Shown one piece after another: positions 18,579 to 28,566 of a DNA stretch of 64,000 nt; position 1 is the stretch's first letter; each line of letters opens with the position of its first letter. The notes below the pieces were generated by a model. The model was not told the DNA's origin. It saw nothing but the letters and a program-made list of their open reading frames with translations, and made no database searches. This stretch comes from Halomontanus rarus (GTDB lineage: Archaea > Halobacteriota > Halobacteria > Halobacteriales > Natrialbaceae), in assembly GCF_017357405.1 (NCBI RefSeq), contig NZ_CP071597.1, positions 1,736,001 through 1,800,000 of the forward strand, in the 5' to 3' direction. Both the position numbers and the translations under genes were made by a program.

Positions 18579-20795
18579 TCACCGCTCGAGCGTCGCCGTC
18601 GACCGAATATCCCGCGAGGACCGGCCGACCTCGAGGACGTACTCGCCGGGGTCGACAGTCCAGCCGTCGGCCTCGTCGTAGCGGGCGAACGCTCGTTCCT
18701 CGAGTTCGACGTCGACTGTCCGCGTCTCGCCCGCCTCGAGTTCGACCGACGCGAAGCCGGCGAGTTCTCTGACCGGGCGCTCCGGACCGTCGGCGTCTGG
18801 CGGCCGAACGTACACTTGCACCACCTCGCGACCCGCGCGGTCGGCGACGTTCTCGAGGGGGACGCGGAGCGTCGCGCCGGTTCCGCTGGTACTCTCGACC
18901 TCGGACTCCCCGTACTCGAACGCCGCGTAACTCAGCCCGTGACCGAACGGGTACGTCGGCTCTCCGTCCGTGTCGTCGAAGTGTCGATAGCCGACGAACA
19001 GTCCCTCCTCGTAGTGGGCCTCGTCGTCGACGCCGGGGTACCGGCGTTCGTCGGTGATCGGATACTCGTCCTCGGGCGCGAACGTGACGGGCAATCGCCC
19101 CGCGGGATCGACGTCGCCGTACAGCACCGAGGCGATCGCGTCGCCGTCGGCCTGCCCCGGGTACCACGCCTCGACGATCGCGTCGACGTCCTCGCGCCAG
19201 GGGAGTTCGACGGGGCCGCTCGAGTTGACCACGACGACGGTCCGCTCGGCGGCGTCGGCGACGGCGTCGACGAGGGCGTCCTGCTCGCCGGGCAGCCGAA
19301 GGCTCTCGCGGTCGCGGGCCTCAGTGGTCGCGTCCCGGACGAAGACGACGGCGACGTCCGCCGCCGCGGCGGTCGCGACGGCGTCCTCGACGGTCGGTTC
19401 GGGAGCGTCGTCGGCATCCTGATCCGCATCCGAATCGTCCCCGAACGGCAACAGATCCTCGAACGACATGGATTCGATCTCCGGGACGCCGCGGGCCACG
19501 CTCACCTCGCCGGCGCGGTCGCGAAGCCCCTCGAGCGGGCTGACCTCGCGGAACGGCGTCACCGCCGAGGAGCCGCCGCCGCCGACCGTCGCCGCGTCGA
19601 CGTTCGGGCCGACGAGTGCGACGCGGTCGTCGTCGGACAGCGGCAGGACGTCGTCGTTCTTCAGGAGCACCGTCCCGCGGGTCGCGATCCGTTCAGCGAG
19701 GTCGCGGTGTTCGGGGGTGTCGAGTGCACCTCCCCTGTCGTCCCGTTCGATCGTGGCTTCCACTCCCTCGAGCAAGCCGATCCGCTCGAGTTGGCCGAGG
19801 ATTCGGGCGACCATGTCGTCGAGACGGTCGGGCGAGACGTCGCCGGACTCGAGGGCCTCGGCCAGCGGCTCGCCGAAGACCCCGCCCTGGTCCGGACCGG
19901 GCATGCCGCCGGTGGCGACGGACTCGAGGTCGAAATCGGCGTCGGCGGGCGGTCCGTCGGCCGGGTGGTCTTCGTCCTTCCCGCCGGCTTCGTCGGGCGC
20001 GTCGAACGAAAACGCGTCCGCGACCGATCCGCCGGGCATCTCGAGGTCGAGGCCACCGTTCGCGGCGCCGACGGTGTCTTTGGTCGCGAACCAGTCGGAG
20101 ACGACGTAGCCGTCGAATCCCCACTCGTCTTTCAACACCTCCCGGACGAGGTACCGGTGATCGTTCGCGTACGTACCGTTGATCCGATTGTAGGCGGTCA
20201 TCACCGACCCCGCGCCGGCCTCGACAGCCGCGCGGAACGCGGGGAGGTACAGTTCGCGCAGCGTCCGCTCGTCGACCTCGGCGCTGACCGTGACGCGGTC
20301 GGTCTCCTGATTGTTCGCGACGTAGTGTTTGACCGTTGCGACGACATCCTCCTCTTGCAGTCCCTCGACGACGCCCGCGCTCAGCGCCGACGCGAGCGTC
20401 GGATCCTCGGAGAAGTACTCGAAGTTGCGCCCGCAGTGGGGTACCCGGATCAGGTTCACGCCTGGTCCGAGGACGACGTCCTGACCCCGTGCCTTGGCTT
20501 CCCGACCCATCGCCACCCCCTGTCGGCGTGCGAGGTTCGGATCGAACGTCGCCGCGAGCGCGATCGACGCCGGAAACGCCGTCGCCGGCAGCCCCTCCTC
20601 GAATCCCCCGGCGCGGACGCCCATCGGCCCGTCGACGAGGCGAACGGGCGGGATCTCGAGGCGCTCGATCCCCGGGATGTACCCCGTCGCAGTCCCCTCC
20701 GGGTCGGGCGATCCCTGAACGAGTCGCAGCTTCTCCTCTCGAGTGAGTTTCTCGCACAGCGTCGCGACTTCGTCGGTCGGCTCTGTCGTCGTCAT
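18579..20795 (-). CDS. Glycoside hydrolase family 3 beta-glucosidase-type enzyme
   Basis: A 738-residue GH3 enzyme hydrolysing terminal beta-linked sugars. The TIM-barrel domain has DGPMGVR, VKHYVANNQETDR (KH and NNQE region, 155-167) and the nucleophile Asp234 in VVSDWFATKD. The alpha/beta sandwich domain and a C-terminal fibronectin-III-like domain (FGHGLSYAAFEYGE onward) follow. No signal peptide is visible, so it is probably cytoplasmic. Asp/Glu-rich insertions occur around residues 265-290 and 445-460. Its 3' end converges on the flippase gene. Confidence 0.94.
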   Translation of the reverse strand: MTTTEPTDEVATLCEKLTREEKLRLVQGSPDPEGTATGYIPGIERLEIPPVRLVDGPMGVRAGGFEEGLPATAFPASIALAATFDPNLARRQGVAMGREAKARGQDVVLGPGVNLIRVPHCGRNFEYFSEDPTLASALSAGVVEGLQEEDVVATVKHYVANNQETDRVTVSAEVDERTLRELYLPAFRAAVEAGAGSVMTAYNRINGTYANDHRYLVREVLKDEWGFDGYVVSDWFATKDTVGAANGGLDLEMPGGSVADAFSFDAPDEAGGKDEDHPADGPPADADFDLESVATGGMPGPDQGGVFGEPLAEALESGDVSPDRLDDMVARILGQLERIGLLEGVEATIERDDRGGALDTPEHRDLAERIATRGTVLLKNDDVLPLSDDDRVALVGPNVDAATVGGGGSSAVTPFREVSPLEGLRDRAGEVSVARGVPEIESMSFEDLLPFGDDSDADQDADDAPEPTVEDAVATAAAADVAVVFVRDATTEARDRESLRLPGEQDALVDAVADAAERTVVVVNSSGPVELPWREDVDAIVEAWYPGQADGDAIASVLYGDVDPAGRLPVTFAPEDEYPITDERRYPGVDDEAHYEEGLFVGYRHFDDTDGEPTYPFGHGLSYAAFEYGESEVESTSGTGATLRVPLENVADRAGREVVQVYVRPPDADGPERPVRELAGFASVELEAGETRTVDVELEERAFARYDEADGWTVDPGEYVLEVGRSSRDIRSTATLER

Positions 20796-20886
20796 TGTGG
20801 GACGTGTTCACGACGCACGCATAAGTACTGTCGAACCAGTGCCGTTTGCTGGAACGTCGGTGCGGGGTGCGCCTCGAAGCCGTGTC

Positions 20887-21267
20887 TCAGACCTGGACGA
20901 CGAGCAGTGCGATGGGATAGACGCCGACGACGAACCCGGCGACGGACTGCATCATCCTCGTCGCTCGATCCGCGCCGGTCTCGAGTCGCCCCGTCGCGGT
21001 CGCGTAGCCCAAGTAGAAGCCGACCGGAACGAGGACGAGGAGCCCGGCCGAGGTGTACGGCGGGGCGAGCGCGGCGACCCGCGAGAGGACGACGCCCACC
21101 AGCGCGAAGACGATACCGAACGCGACGAAGAAGAGCCCGGCCTCGAACAGCGGGTTCGGCTCGCGGTCGTCGATCTTCGGCGGGTCGTACCACCGAACGG
21201 TCACGGCCGCCTGGCCGATCGCGCCGGCCAGCGACACCCCGAGAATCGCAGTCTGTGGATCGACCAT
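20887..21267 (-). CDS. Four-helix membrane hypothetical protein
   Basis: A 126-residue protein with four predicted membrane helices: an N-terminal helix (ILGVSLAGAIGQAAVTV), then FFVAFGIVFALVGVVL, YTSAGLLVLVPVGFYLGYA and GFVVGVYPIALLVVQ. A polar loop WYDPPKIDDREPNPLFEAGL follows the first helix. The family is not recognised. It is transcribed divergently from the ferredoxin gene and shares the 145-bp region 21268-21412. Confidence 0.75.
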   Translation of the reverse strand: MVDPQTAILGVSLAGAIGQAAVTVRWYDPPKIDDREPNPLFEAGLFFVAFGIVFALVGVVLSRVAALAPPYTSAGLLVLVPVGFYLGYATATGRLETGADRATRMMQSVAGFVVGVYPIALLVVQV

Positions 21268-21412
21268 CGGGTTGGCCTACACAGGAGGGTGACTTAATTC
21301 GTCGACACTCGAGACGCCACTGGATACAGCGGGAGTTCCCGACGGCCCCGCGAGGCTGCGCGACCGACCGAATCACAATAGAGTTAAACCACCTCGCCCA
21401 AGTTCCTCGCAT

Positions 21413-22063
21413 ATGGAGATCAGCGTAATCGGGCTCGCCGGGACGATCGCAGCGGCTGGCGGTGGGACGGAGTCCACGCTGGAGGTCAGCACAGCCGGGA
21501 TCGCAATCGGAGCCTTCCTCACGATTACCGCCGTGGCGCTGCACTACATCAGAGGGACGCCGTGGTCGCCGGGAACGGACATCGCTCAGGACGTTCTCGA
21601 GCACCGTGCGAAGAGCGTCCCGGAGACCGACTTCCCCGAACCGATGAACCGCGCGATCGGCGGTGGCGGCGGCGCCGTCGCAGTCGGCGGCGGCGAAGCC
21701 GGCGGCGAACTCGAGGAAGGCGGCGACGACGCGGACGGTGGGAGTTCCAGTCCCGCCGACATCCCCGAAGACGAGATCGAACACTACGAGATCGAGTTCG
21801 TCAAGGAAGGCGAGACGATCGAAGTCGCCAACAACGAACCGCTGCTCGAGGCCGGCGAAGACGAGGGCTGGGACCTCCCCTACGCCTGCCGTCAGGGCCA
21901 GTGTGTCTCCTGCGGTGGCCAGATTTCCGGCGACGCGAACGAACTCGTCGAACACGACGACCAGCAGATGCTCGACGAGAACGAGATGGGCGACGGCTAC
22001 GTGCTCACCTGTGTCGCCTACCCGCGCGGGGAGTTCTCGATCGAGACGAGCGAGACGCCGTAG
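21413..22063 (+). CDS. 2Fe-2S ferredoxin with N-terminal membrane anchor
   Basis: A 216-residue electron carrier. Residues ~28-46 form one hydrophobic helix. A Gly- and Asp/Glu-rich linker (82-115) leads to a plant-type 2Fe-2S domain with Cys159, Cys164, Cys167 (C-X4-C-X2-C in ACRQGQCVSCGG) and Cys200 (VLTCVAYP). The acidic domain is like halophilic ferredoxins, but soluble ones lack the membrane helix, so this one is probably tethered on the cytoplasmic face. Its redox partner is not identifiable from neighbours. Confidence 0.9.
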   Translation: MEISVIGLAGTIAAAGGGTESTLEVSTAGIAIGAFLTITAVALHYIRGTPWSPGTDIAQDVLEHRAKSVPETDFPEPMNRAIGGGGGAVAVGGGEAGGELEEGGDDADGGSSSPADIPEDEIEHYEIEFVKEGETIEVANNEPLLEAGEDEGWDLPYACRQGQCVSCGGQISGDANELVEHDDQQMLDENEMGDGYVLTCVAYPRGEFSIETSETP

Positions 22064-22170
22064 TTCTCGAGTTCTCGAGTCGTCGCCTTCGGCTCTGGCT
22101 CCACCTTCGACTTCGACTCTGTTTCGATTTCGATCACGGTTTCGATTGCTGACTTCGCTCGAATTTCGAA

Positions 22171-22198
22171 TCTCGAGTCTCGAGTCTCGAGTCTCGAG
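22171..22198. repeat. Four tandem 7-bp repeats (TCTCGAG)
   Basis: Four exact copies of TCTCGAG lie in the gap between the ferredoxin and MATE genes, in a wider TTCGA-rich low-complexity stretch (22064-22200). It is probably a microsatellite-like expansion; no function is evident. Confidence 0.8.
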
Positions 22199-22298
22199 TC
22201 CGTGTACACGCTCGTTCGAGCGATCGACACGGCGTGCGATCGGCGGGAGTCCGCACCGAACACAACGTTGATTAGCGACTATTTCGTTTCGAAAGACA

Positions 22299-23978
22299 GT
22301 GCGCGACGAGCGAGACGACTCACCCGACTGCCGTCCCGAATCGCGGATCGTCACGGACGGCGGGCGGGATTCCGAAGGCGAGACGAACGCAGCGGCCGGA
22401 GGCGAGGGTATGGCAAACGGTCCCGCGGCCTCGAACGACCCGTCGGGGGACGATCCGGACGGGCCGCCCGGCGGATCAGGTGACGGCTCCGACGACGTCG
22501 ACACCAGCGAGTCGATCACCGAAGGGAGCCTCGTCCGACCGCTCTTTCACCTCGCCTGGCCGATCGTCGTCATCCAGCTCCTGCAGGTCACCTACAACGT
22601 CGTCGACACCCTCTATTTGGGGCGGCTCTCCGCGGACGCCGTCGGCGCGATCAGTCTGGCGTTCCCGCTGATCTTCCTGCTGATCGCCGTCGCCGGCGGC
22701 TTCACGACCGCGGGCGCAATTCTGGTCGCCCAGTACACCGGCGCGGCGGGTGACCGATCGGCGGGACAGGTCGCCGGCCAGACCATCTCGTTCGTCGGGA
22801 TTCTGGCCGTGATCCTCGGCATCGCCGGCTACTTCTACACCCGGCCCGCCCTCGAGCTCCTGCCGAGCGACGCCGACACCGCCGCCTCGGTCATCCCGCT
22901 GGCGGCAGACTACATGGAGGTCATCTTTCTGGGCATCCCCCTGATGTTCGGCTTCTTCGTCTTCTCGGCGCTCATGCGCGGGTACGGCGACACGCGGACG
23001 CCGATGCTGGTCATGTTCGTGAGCGTCCTCGCGAACGTCCTGCTCGATCCCTTTTTCATCTTTGGCTTCGAGAGCAACCCGCTTTTCGTCTGGCTCGGAC
23101 TCGAGAGCCTCGAGGCGTCGCTGTTCGCGTCGACCGGCTTCGCGGGCTGGGGGATCGAGGGCGCCGCCGGGGCGACGATCCTCTCTCGGGGCGTCGCTAC
23201 GGGGCTGGGCCTCTGGATCCTCTTTTTCACGACCAGAGGACCCGCTATCGAGGTCGAACACCTCGTTCCCGACCTCGAAGTCATCGCCGACATCGTCCGA
23301 CTCGGCGTCCCGAGTACGGTCGAACAGACCACGTCCGCGATGGCGTTGATCACGCTGACCGCGATGATCGTCACCTTCTCGCCGCCGGTGGTCGCTGCCT
23401 ACGGGCTGGGGAATCGGCTGATCTCGCTCGTGTTTCTGCCCGCGATGGGACTCGGCCGGGCGATCGACACGATGGTCGGGCAGAACCTGGGTGCCGGTCG
23501 AAGCGATCGAGCCGAGCGGGCGGTGTGGCTCGCGGCGTCGACCGGTGCCGGCGTGATGTTGCTCGTCGCCGTGATCATGGCCGTCTTCACCGAACCCATC
23601 GTGAGCGTCTTCCTCGGGGACGTCCCCGACGCCCCCGCGACGATCGCACACGGGGTGGAGTACGTCCGCATCCGGTCCGTCGAGTTCGCCTTCATCGGCG
23701 TGACGCAGGTCATTCTGGGCGGATTCCGCGGCGCCGGCAACACCAAGATCGCGATGGTCATCTCGATGCTGACGCTGTGGGTCGGCCGCGTGGCGAGCGT
23801 CTTCGCCCTCGTGTTCGTCCTCGACTGGGGCGCGACCGGTGTCTGGGTCGGCATGGCCGTCGGGAACGTCCTCGGCGCGGCCGTCGGCGTCGCGTGGTTC
23901 ATGCGCGGCACCTGGAAGGAGGCCTACATCGACCGCGGGGAGGCCGAACCGGCGGCCGTCGGGAGTGCCGAGGACTAA
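22299..23978 (+). CDS. MATE family multidrug/organic-cation exporter
   Basis: A 559-residue exporter with 12 membrane helices, driven by an ion gradient. N-terminal half: LAWPIVVIQLLQVTYNVVDTLYLG, the MATE signature around helix 1, and AGAILVAQYTGAGDR-like helix 2. The C-terminal half repeats the pattern at RLGVPSTVEQTTSAMALI and GRAIDTMVGQNLGAGR. The start may be GTG 22299 (adds a polar, acidic N-terminus) or ATG 22410. Substrate unknown. Confidence 0.92.
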   Translation: MRDERDDSPDCRPESRIVTDGGRDSEGETNAAAGGEGMANGPAASNDPSGDDPDGPPGGSGDGSDDVDTSESITEGSLVRPLFHLAWPIVVIQLLQVTYNVVDTLYLGRLSADAVGAISLAFPLIFLLIAVAGGFTTAGAILVAQYTGAAGDRSAGQVAGQTISFVGILAVILGIAGYFYTRPALELLPSDADTAASVIPLAADYMEVIFLGIPLMFGFFVFSALMRGYGDTRTPMLVMFVSVLANVLLDPFFIFGFESNPLFVWLGLESLEASLFASTGFAGWGIEGAAGATILSRGVATGLGLWILFFTTRGPAIEVEHLVPDLEVIADIVRLGVPSTVEQTTSAMALITLTAMIVTFSPPVVAAYGLGNRLISLVFLPAMGLGRAIDTMVGQNLGAGRSDRAERAVWLAASTGAGVMLLVAVIMAVFTEPIVSVFLGDVPDAPATIAHGVEYVRIRSVEFAFIGVTQVILGGFRGAGNTKIAMVISMLTLWVGRVASVFALVFVLDWGATGVWVGMAVGNVLGAAVGVAWFMRGTWKEAYIDRGEAEPAAVGSAED

Positions 23979-24010
23979 CAGTTTCGGGCCGCGAGTGTTC
24001 CGTTCGATAG

Positions 24011-24940
<930 letters not shown>

Positions 24941-25126
24941 TCGTCACACCATTTCCGGCTTCGACTCCGTTGTAACCTCCGACGCGCACCGCCGGGCCGA
25001 AATCCGTCCTCGAGTCCTCCATCGACTCAGAACGGGCGGATCGGACGAAAATCGGCGTCACGGGTGGCGGTCAGTTTCGCCGAGAGAAACAAACAAGTAT
25101 AGGTGCGCACCCTCGGTCAGAGCGAT

Positions 25127-26137
25127 ATGGTTCGATTCGGCTGGTTCGCATCCCTCGAAGAGTTTTCCCCCGCAGAGTGTCTCCACCAGGTCGAGATCGC
25201 CGAGGAGGCCGGTTTCGACACCGCGTGGGTCAACGACCACTTCCACCCCTGGTTCGACCACAAACAGGACGGCTCCTCCGCCAACAGCGGCAACGGCTGG
25301 TCGTGGCTCCCCGCCGCCTTAGAGCGCACCGACGACCTCGTGATCGGCACGGGCGTCAGCGCCATCATCCACCGCTATCACCCCGCGAACGTCGCCCACC
25401 AGCTGGCGACCCTCGAGGAACTGTATCCCGGACGCGTCTTTCTGGGACTGGGCTCGGGCGAAGCACTCAACGAGAGTCCGCTGGGGCTCCCGATGCCCGA
25501 GTTCGGCGAGTGCGCGCGACGGACCGCCGAGTCGATCCGCATCATTCGGGCGCTCTTCGAGAACGACTTCGTCGACTACGACGGTAACTACTGGACCCTC
25601 GAGGAGGCGAACCTCTACACCGGTCCTGACGAGGCGCCGCCGATCTACATCGCGAGCAACGGTTCGACGCTCGCCCGGATGGCCGGCGACCTCGGCGACG
25701 GGTACATCACCGTCTTCGAGGAACCCGACCGCGTGCAAAACGAGCTGTTCCCCGCCGTCGAACGCGGGATCGAGAAGTCCGATCGGAACAGTTCGCTCGA
25801 GGAGATGGACCGCTCGATCCACATCCACGTCTCCTACGACCCCGACAGCGAGGAAGCCGCGCTGCAGCCGTGTCTGCCCTGGCGGGGGACTCAGCTTCCG
25901 ATCTTCTTCGAGGCCGACATCGCCGATCCGCGGGTCGTCCAGGCCCACGGAGACAAGGTCGATCCGCAGGTCCTCAGGGACATCTTCACCATCACGACCG
26001 ACCCGCAGGACCTCCTCGACGTGACCCAGAAGTACGTCGACGCCGGCTTCAACCACATCGTCTACCAGAGTCACAGCCCCGACCAGCAGGCGTTCTGTGA
26101 CGTCCTCGAGGAGCAGGTCTTCCCCGAGTTCGACTGA
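25127..26137 (+). CDS. F420-dependent luciferase-like oxidoreductase (glucose-6-phosphate-dehydrogenase-like)
   Basis: A 336-residue LLM-family protein, ATG 25127. Motifs: FGWFASLEEFSP at the start, WVNDHFHPWFDHKQ, the GTGVSAIIHRYHPANVAHQLATL segment and FLGLGSGEALNESPLG. These match the group related to F420-dependent glucose-6-phosphate dehydrogenases. The C-terminal strand FNHIVYQSHSPDQQ is as in that group. Substrate not assigned; haloarchaeal members are uncharacterised as far as I know. Confidence 0.88.
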   Translation: MVRFGWFASLEEFSPAECLHQVEIAEEAGFDTAWVNDHFHPWFDHKQDGSSANSGNGWSWLPAALERTDDLVIGTGVSAIIHRYHPANVAHQLATLEELYPGRVFLGLGSGEALNESPLGLPMPEFGECARRTAESIRIIRALFENDFVDYDGNYWTLEEANLYTGPDEAPPIYIASNGSTLARMAGDLGDGYITVFEEPDRVQNELFPAVERGIEKSDRNSSLEEMDRSIHIHVSYDPDSEEAALQPCLPWRGTQLPIFFEADIADPRVVQAHGDKVDPQVLRDIFTITTDPQDLLDVTQKYVDAGFNHIVYQSHSPDQQAFCDVLEEQVFPEFD

Positions 26138-26271
26138 CTTCGATCGCTTTTTTGGCGGTTCGTCTTCGTCGAAGTGGCGGATAGTTCGGCGAGTGAATCG
26201 GTACTGCCAGCGCGGGTCGCGGGCCGCTCGAGACGGGAGGCAGGCCGGAACGGTAACCACGACGTTCCGCG

Positions 26272-27147
26272 TTACGGTTTTTCGACGGGAACTGGCGATC
26301 GATCGGTCGAGACGACCGATCCGTCCCGGTTCAGCGTGAGAGACAGCGTCTCACCGTCTCGAGTAATCTCGACGCCCAACCGGAGCGGGTCCGTAGAGAG
26401 CACCGTCTCGCTGCCGGGCGTAGAAAAGTCGACCGTCCAGAACGGAGTGGTCCAAATATCGACGCCATGGTCGTAGTAGAAGGCGTTCACGGCCGGGTGA
26501 CTGATGAGAAACAGTCCGAGCGGGATTCCGTGCTGGAATCCGCACCGGTGACAGTGGCCGTGGTAGTGGTAGTGCTCGGGTTCGACGTCGCCGAACTCGA
26601 TGCGACCGTCGACGTATCCTCGGCACTCCGAACAGATTCTCTGGCGAGTCAGCGCACCCCACTGGTTTTGCAAGAACGCGATCCGCTCGATCACGTCTTC
26701 CTCCGGGTGTGACTCGAGGAGACTCGGCGGGATCGAGAGGCCCAGATCGTGCTCGTCCGTGCCGCACGTGAGCCACAGGATTCCGTCTTCGTAGTGGAGT
26801 TGCACCGGGTCGTCACAGAAGAGACAATCCCCGGGAGCGTCGATCGGACCCCACTCCCAGTCGGAATCGAAGACGCCGGAGGAAACCGCCGAGACGAGCT
26901 CCATCCCGACGCGCGAAAGCGTATATCCCGCCGGCTCTTTCACGACGAGGTCGCCGAGTTGATCGAGGTGGTAGTTGAAGTTTCCGTTGTCGCGGACCCC
27001 GACGGCTTCTCGGAGTTCGCTGTATTCGAGCCACGGATCGGTCGGCGCGTCGCTGTAGGCACTCGCCAGTGCACGAAGAATGTCGATCCGAGTCGAATTG
27101 CGGACCACGTCGAAGACCGCGGTCGGATTCGAGTCGCCGCCTGTCAT
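26272..27147 (-). CDS. Winged-helix regulator with two zinc-ribbon-like cysteine pairs
   Basis: A 291-residue ArsR-like regulator starting at ATG 27147. The N-terminal winged helix (residues ~10-75: STRIDILRALASAY, EYSELREAVGVRDNGNFNYHLDQL) is typical of haloarchaeal ArsR-type proteins. The C-terminal domain contains two treble-clef/ribbon-like sites: CLFC (108-111) with Cys128, and CSEC (172-175) with CHRC (199-202). The ligand is unknown, and haloarchaeal genomes hold many paralogues. Confidence 0.87.
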   Translation of the reverse strand: MTGGDSNPTAVFDVVRNSTRIDILRALASAYSDAPTDPWLEYSELREAVGVRDNGNFNYHLDQLGDLVVKEPAGYTLSRVGMELVSAVSSGVFDSDWEWGPIDAPGDCLFCDDPVQLHYEDGILWLTCGTDEHDLGLSIPPSLLESHPEEDVIERIAFLQNQWGALTRQRICSECRGYVDGRIEFGDVEPEHYHYHGHCHRCGFQHGIPLGLFLISHPAVNAFYYDHGVDIWTTPFWTVDFSTPGSETVLSTDPLRLGVEITRDGETLSLTLNRDGSVVSTDRSPVPVEKP

Positions 27148-27255
27148 CGTTCGGACGTACAACCCTCGAGAGGTAAGTATTGGTGTCAGTTCTGTTAGAG
27201 CAAATAGGTGCTCCGAACGCATATCTCCCCGTCGGGTCAACCATCAGAGAGGAAG

Positions 27256-27660
27256 ATGAACGACCGACAGCGACGACGGCTCCTCGAGCGGGTCGACCGA
27301 CCCTCGCAAACGATCGGCGAGGACGTCCCCGACGAACTCACCGTTCAGGGGACGACGATCGATCTGAAGGCGTTCGTCTTCGAGTGCAAACGACTCGAGA
27401 CGATCCCCAAACACGAGCGCGAGCGCATCGAGACGGTGAAAACGGACCTCAGGCGGGAGCGCCTCGAACGAAAACAGCGGATCGCCCGCGAGGACCTCGC
27501 GGTCGAGGAGGGGGAGCGGCTCGTCCAGAGCATCCACGGGATCGATCGCGCTCTCAACGCGTTGGAGGGGCTGGATTCTCCCAGTATCGGAGAGCAAATT
27601 CGACGGAAACGGCTCGAGGATGCGAGGGAGTTACGGTCCCTGCTAAACCAGCTGCCGTGA
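27256..27660 (+). CDS. DUF5788-like coiled-coil protein
   Basis: A 134-residue soluble protein, ATG 27256, with a short strand region (VQGTTIDLKAFVFECKRL) followed by a long helical, highly charged segment (RERIETVKTDLRRERLERKQ, then ERLVQSIHGIDRALNALEGL). It matches my memory of the haloarchaeal DUF5788 family. Function unknown. It is transcribed divergently from the winged-helix regulator, whose start is 108 bp away. Confidence 0.78.
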   Translation: MNDRQRRRLLERVDRPSQTIGEDVPDELTVQGTTIDLKAFVFECKRLETIPKHERERIETVKTDLRRERLERKQRIAREDLAVEEGERLVQSIHGIDRALNALEGLDSPSIGEQIRRKRLEDARELRSLLNQLP

Positions 27661-27904
27661 CGGTCAGTTTTCCGCCGATCAGCAGTGAATACGCCGGTCG
27701 GTATCAGGGGATTCACCGACCGTCGGCGGGGTCGTGGTTCGGACAGTCCCGGTCGAGCTCGAGTGTCGACGAACCGGCGACCGACGAGACGTCGTACTGC
27801 GTAGTGAGCCCGTTACTGCGACGACTACCCGCGCTCGAGTCGGGACCGTTCGCGACCGCGAGTACGCTCCGTTTCGGGTCGAAGACCGTATTTTCCACGC
27901 TGAA

Positions 27905-28045
27905 TTCCAGTAGCTATAAGTTAATACGTGGACACGATAATACTGGAAGTTGCGTCCTCCAGCGAGCCAGGGGGCATGCGTCGAAATGCCCCGGGTGGAA
28001 CCAGCACCCGAGACGCGGCTTCCAAACCCGCAAGGGTTCAAAGCC
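27905..28045 (+). ncRNA. Orphan omega-RNA-like structured RNA / IS1341-IS605 remnant
   Basis: No protein is supported here, but the DNA is highly structured. An 8-bp inverted repeat (TTCCAGTA 27905-27912, TACTGGAA 27941-27948) flanks an AT-rich stretch. Then come nested stems: GCGTC 27952-27956 with GACGC 28012-28016 enclosing GGGGCAT/ATGCCCC (27971-27977/27986-27992) and GGGTG/CACCC (27993-27997/28005-28009). Next is GGCTT 28017-28021 with AAGCC 28041-28045, enclosing AACCC-GCAA-GGGTT with a GNRA loop. The loop of the first hairpin also contains GCGTC, allowing a pseudoknot. This resembles TnpB guide-RNA scaffolds at IS right ends; no tnpB is adjacent. Confidence 0.55.
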
Positions 28046-28151
28046 ATGATTGCATTACTTCTACCGAGACATAAACGTCTCGAACGACTCGAGTATCGTT
28101 CTCAGACCGCACAGCGATCGCCGTATTCGCTCGAGAGTCGGGTGGGTAGGG

Positions 28152-28391
28152 ATGGGAAGTGAGCCGGGTTCGGACTCGGGTGACGAGCACGAGCACGAGT
28201 ACGAGCGCGAGCACAATCCCGATCACGACCCGATAGCGGACGAACCGGCCGACACGACCGCTCGAACGCTTCCTGACTGCCCTCGCTGCGGACGGCCCGT
28301 CGTCGCGACGACGACGACCGGCCCGGAGACGCACTTCGCGTCTCCGTGCGGGTGTCGGCTCGGGCGGCTCGAGGCTGCGAATCTGCAGTAA
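28152..28391 (+). CDS. Small CPxCG-type zinc-ribbon protein
   Basis: A 79-residue protein, ATG 28152. The N-terminal half is an acidic, His/Glu-rich low-complexity tail. The C-terminal half has CPRCGRPV and SPCGCRLG, four cysteines that could bind zinc. Haloarchaea encode many such small CPxCG zinc-finger proteins of mostly unknown function. It lies between the structured RNA element and tRNA-Arg; the start is uncertain. Confidence 0.62.
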   Translation: MGSEPGSDSGDEHEHEYEREHNPDHDPIADEPADTTARTLPDCPRCGRPVVATTTTGPETHFASPCGCRLGRLEAANLQ

Positions 28392-28493
28392 GGGCAGGCG
28401 GCCATTTTTTGGACGGGTTCGGTACTCGAGTGCGAGAGAGAAGACAGTGACAGTGACAACTGTTATGGGGTTATGGGGGTTGTTCTCGAGTAA

Positions 28494-28566
28494 GGGCGTG
28501 TAGCTCAGTGGACAGAGTTCTTGGTTCCGGACCAAGATGTCGCGGGTTCAAATCCCGTCGCGCCCG
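28494..28566 (+). tRNA. tRNA-Arg (anticodon CCG)
   Basis: A 73-nt cloverleaf: acceptor GGGCGTG pairing with CGCGCCC and discriminator G. The anticodon stem CTTGG/CCAAG surrounds loop TTCCGGA, so the anticodon is CCG (codon CGG). The T arm contains GGTTCAAATCC. No encoded CCA and no intron. The last part of the gene is duplicated downstream at 28646-28670. Confidence 0.95.

Noticed and set aside
22171..22198. Short tandem repeats as a CRISPR array
   Set aside because: Units are 7 bp without spacers, and no cas genes are present; simple microsatellite.
20792..22519. 575-codon minus-strand frame over the ferredoxin and neighbouring genes
   Set aside because: Overlaps three genes with clear motifs and has low-complexity, Arg-rich translation.
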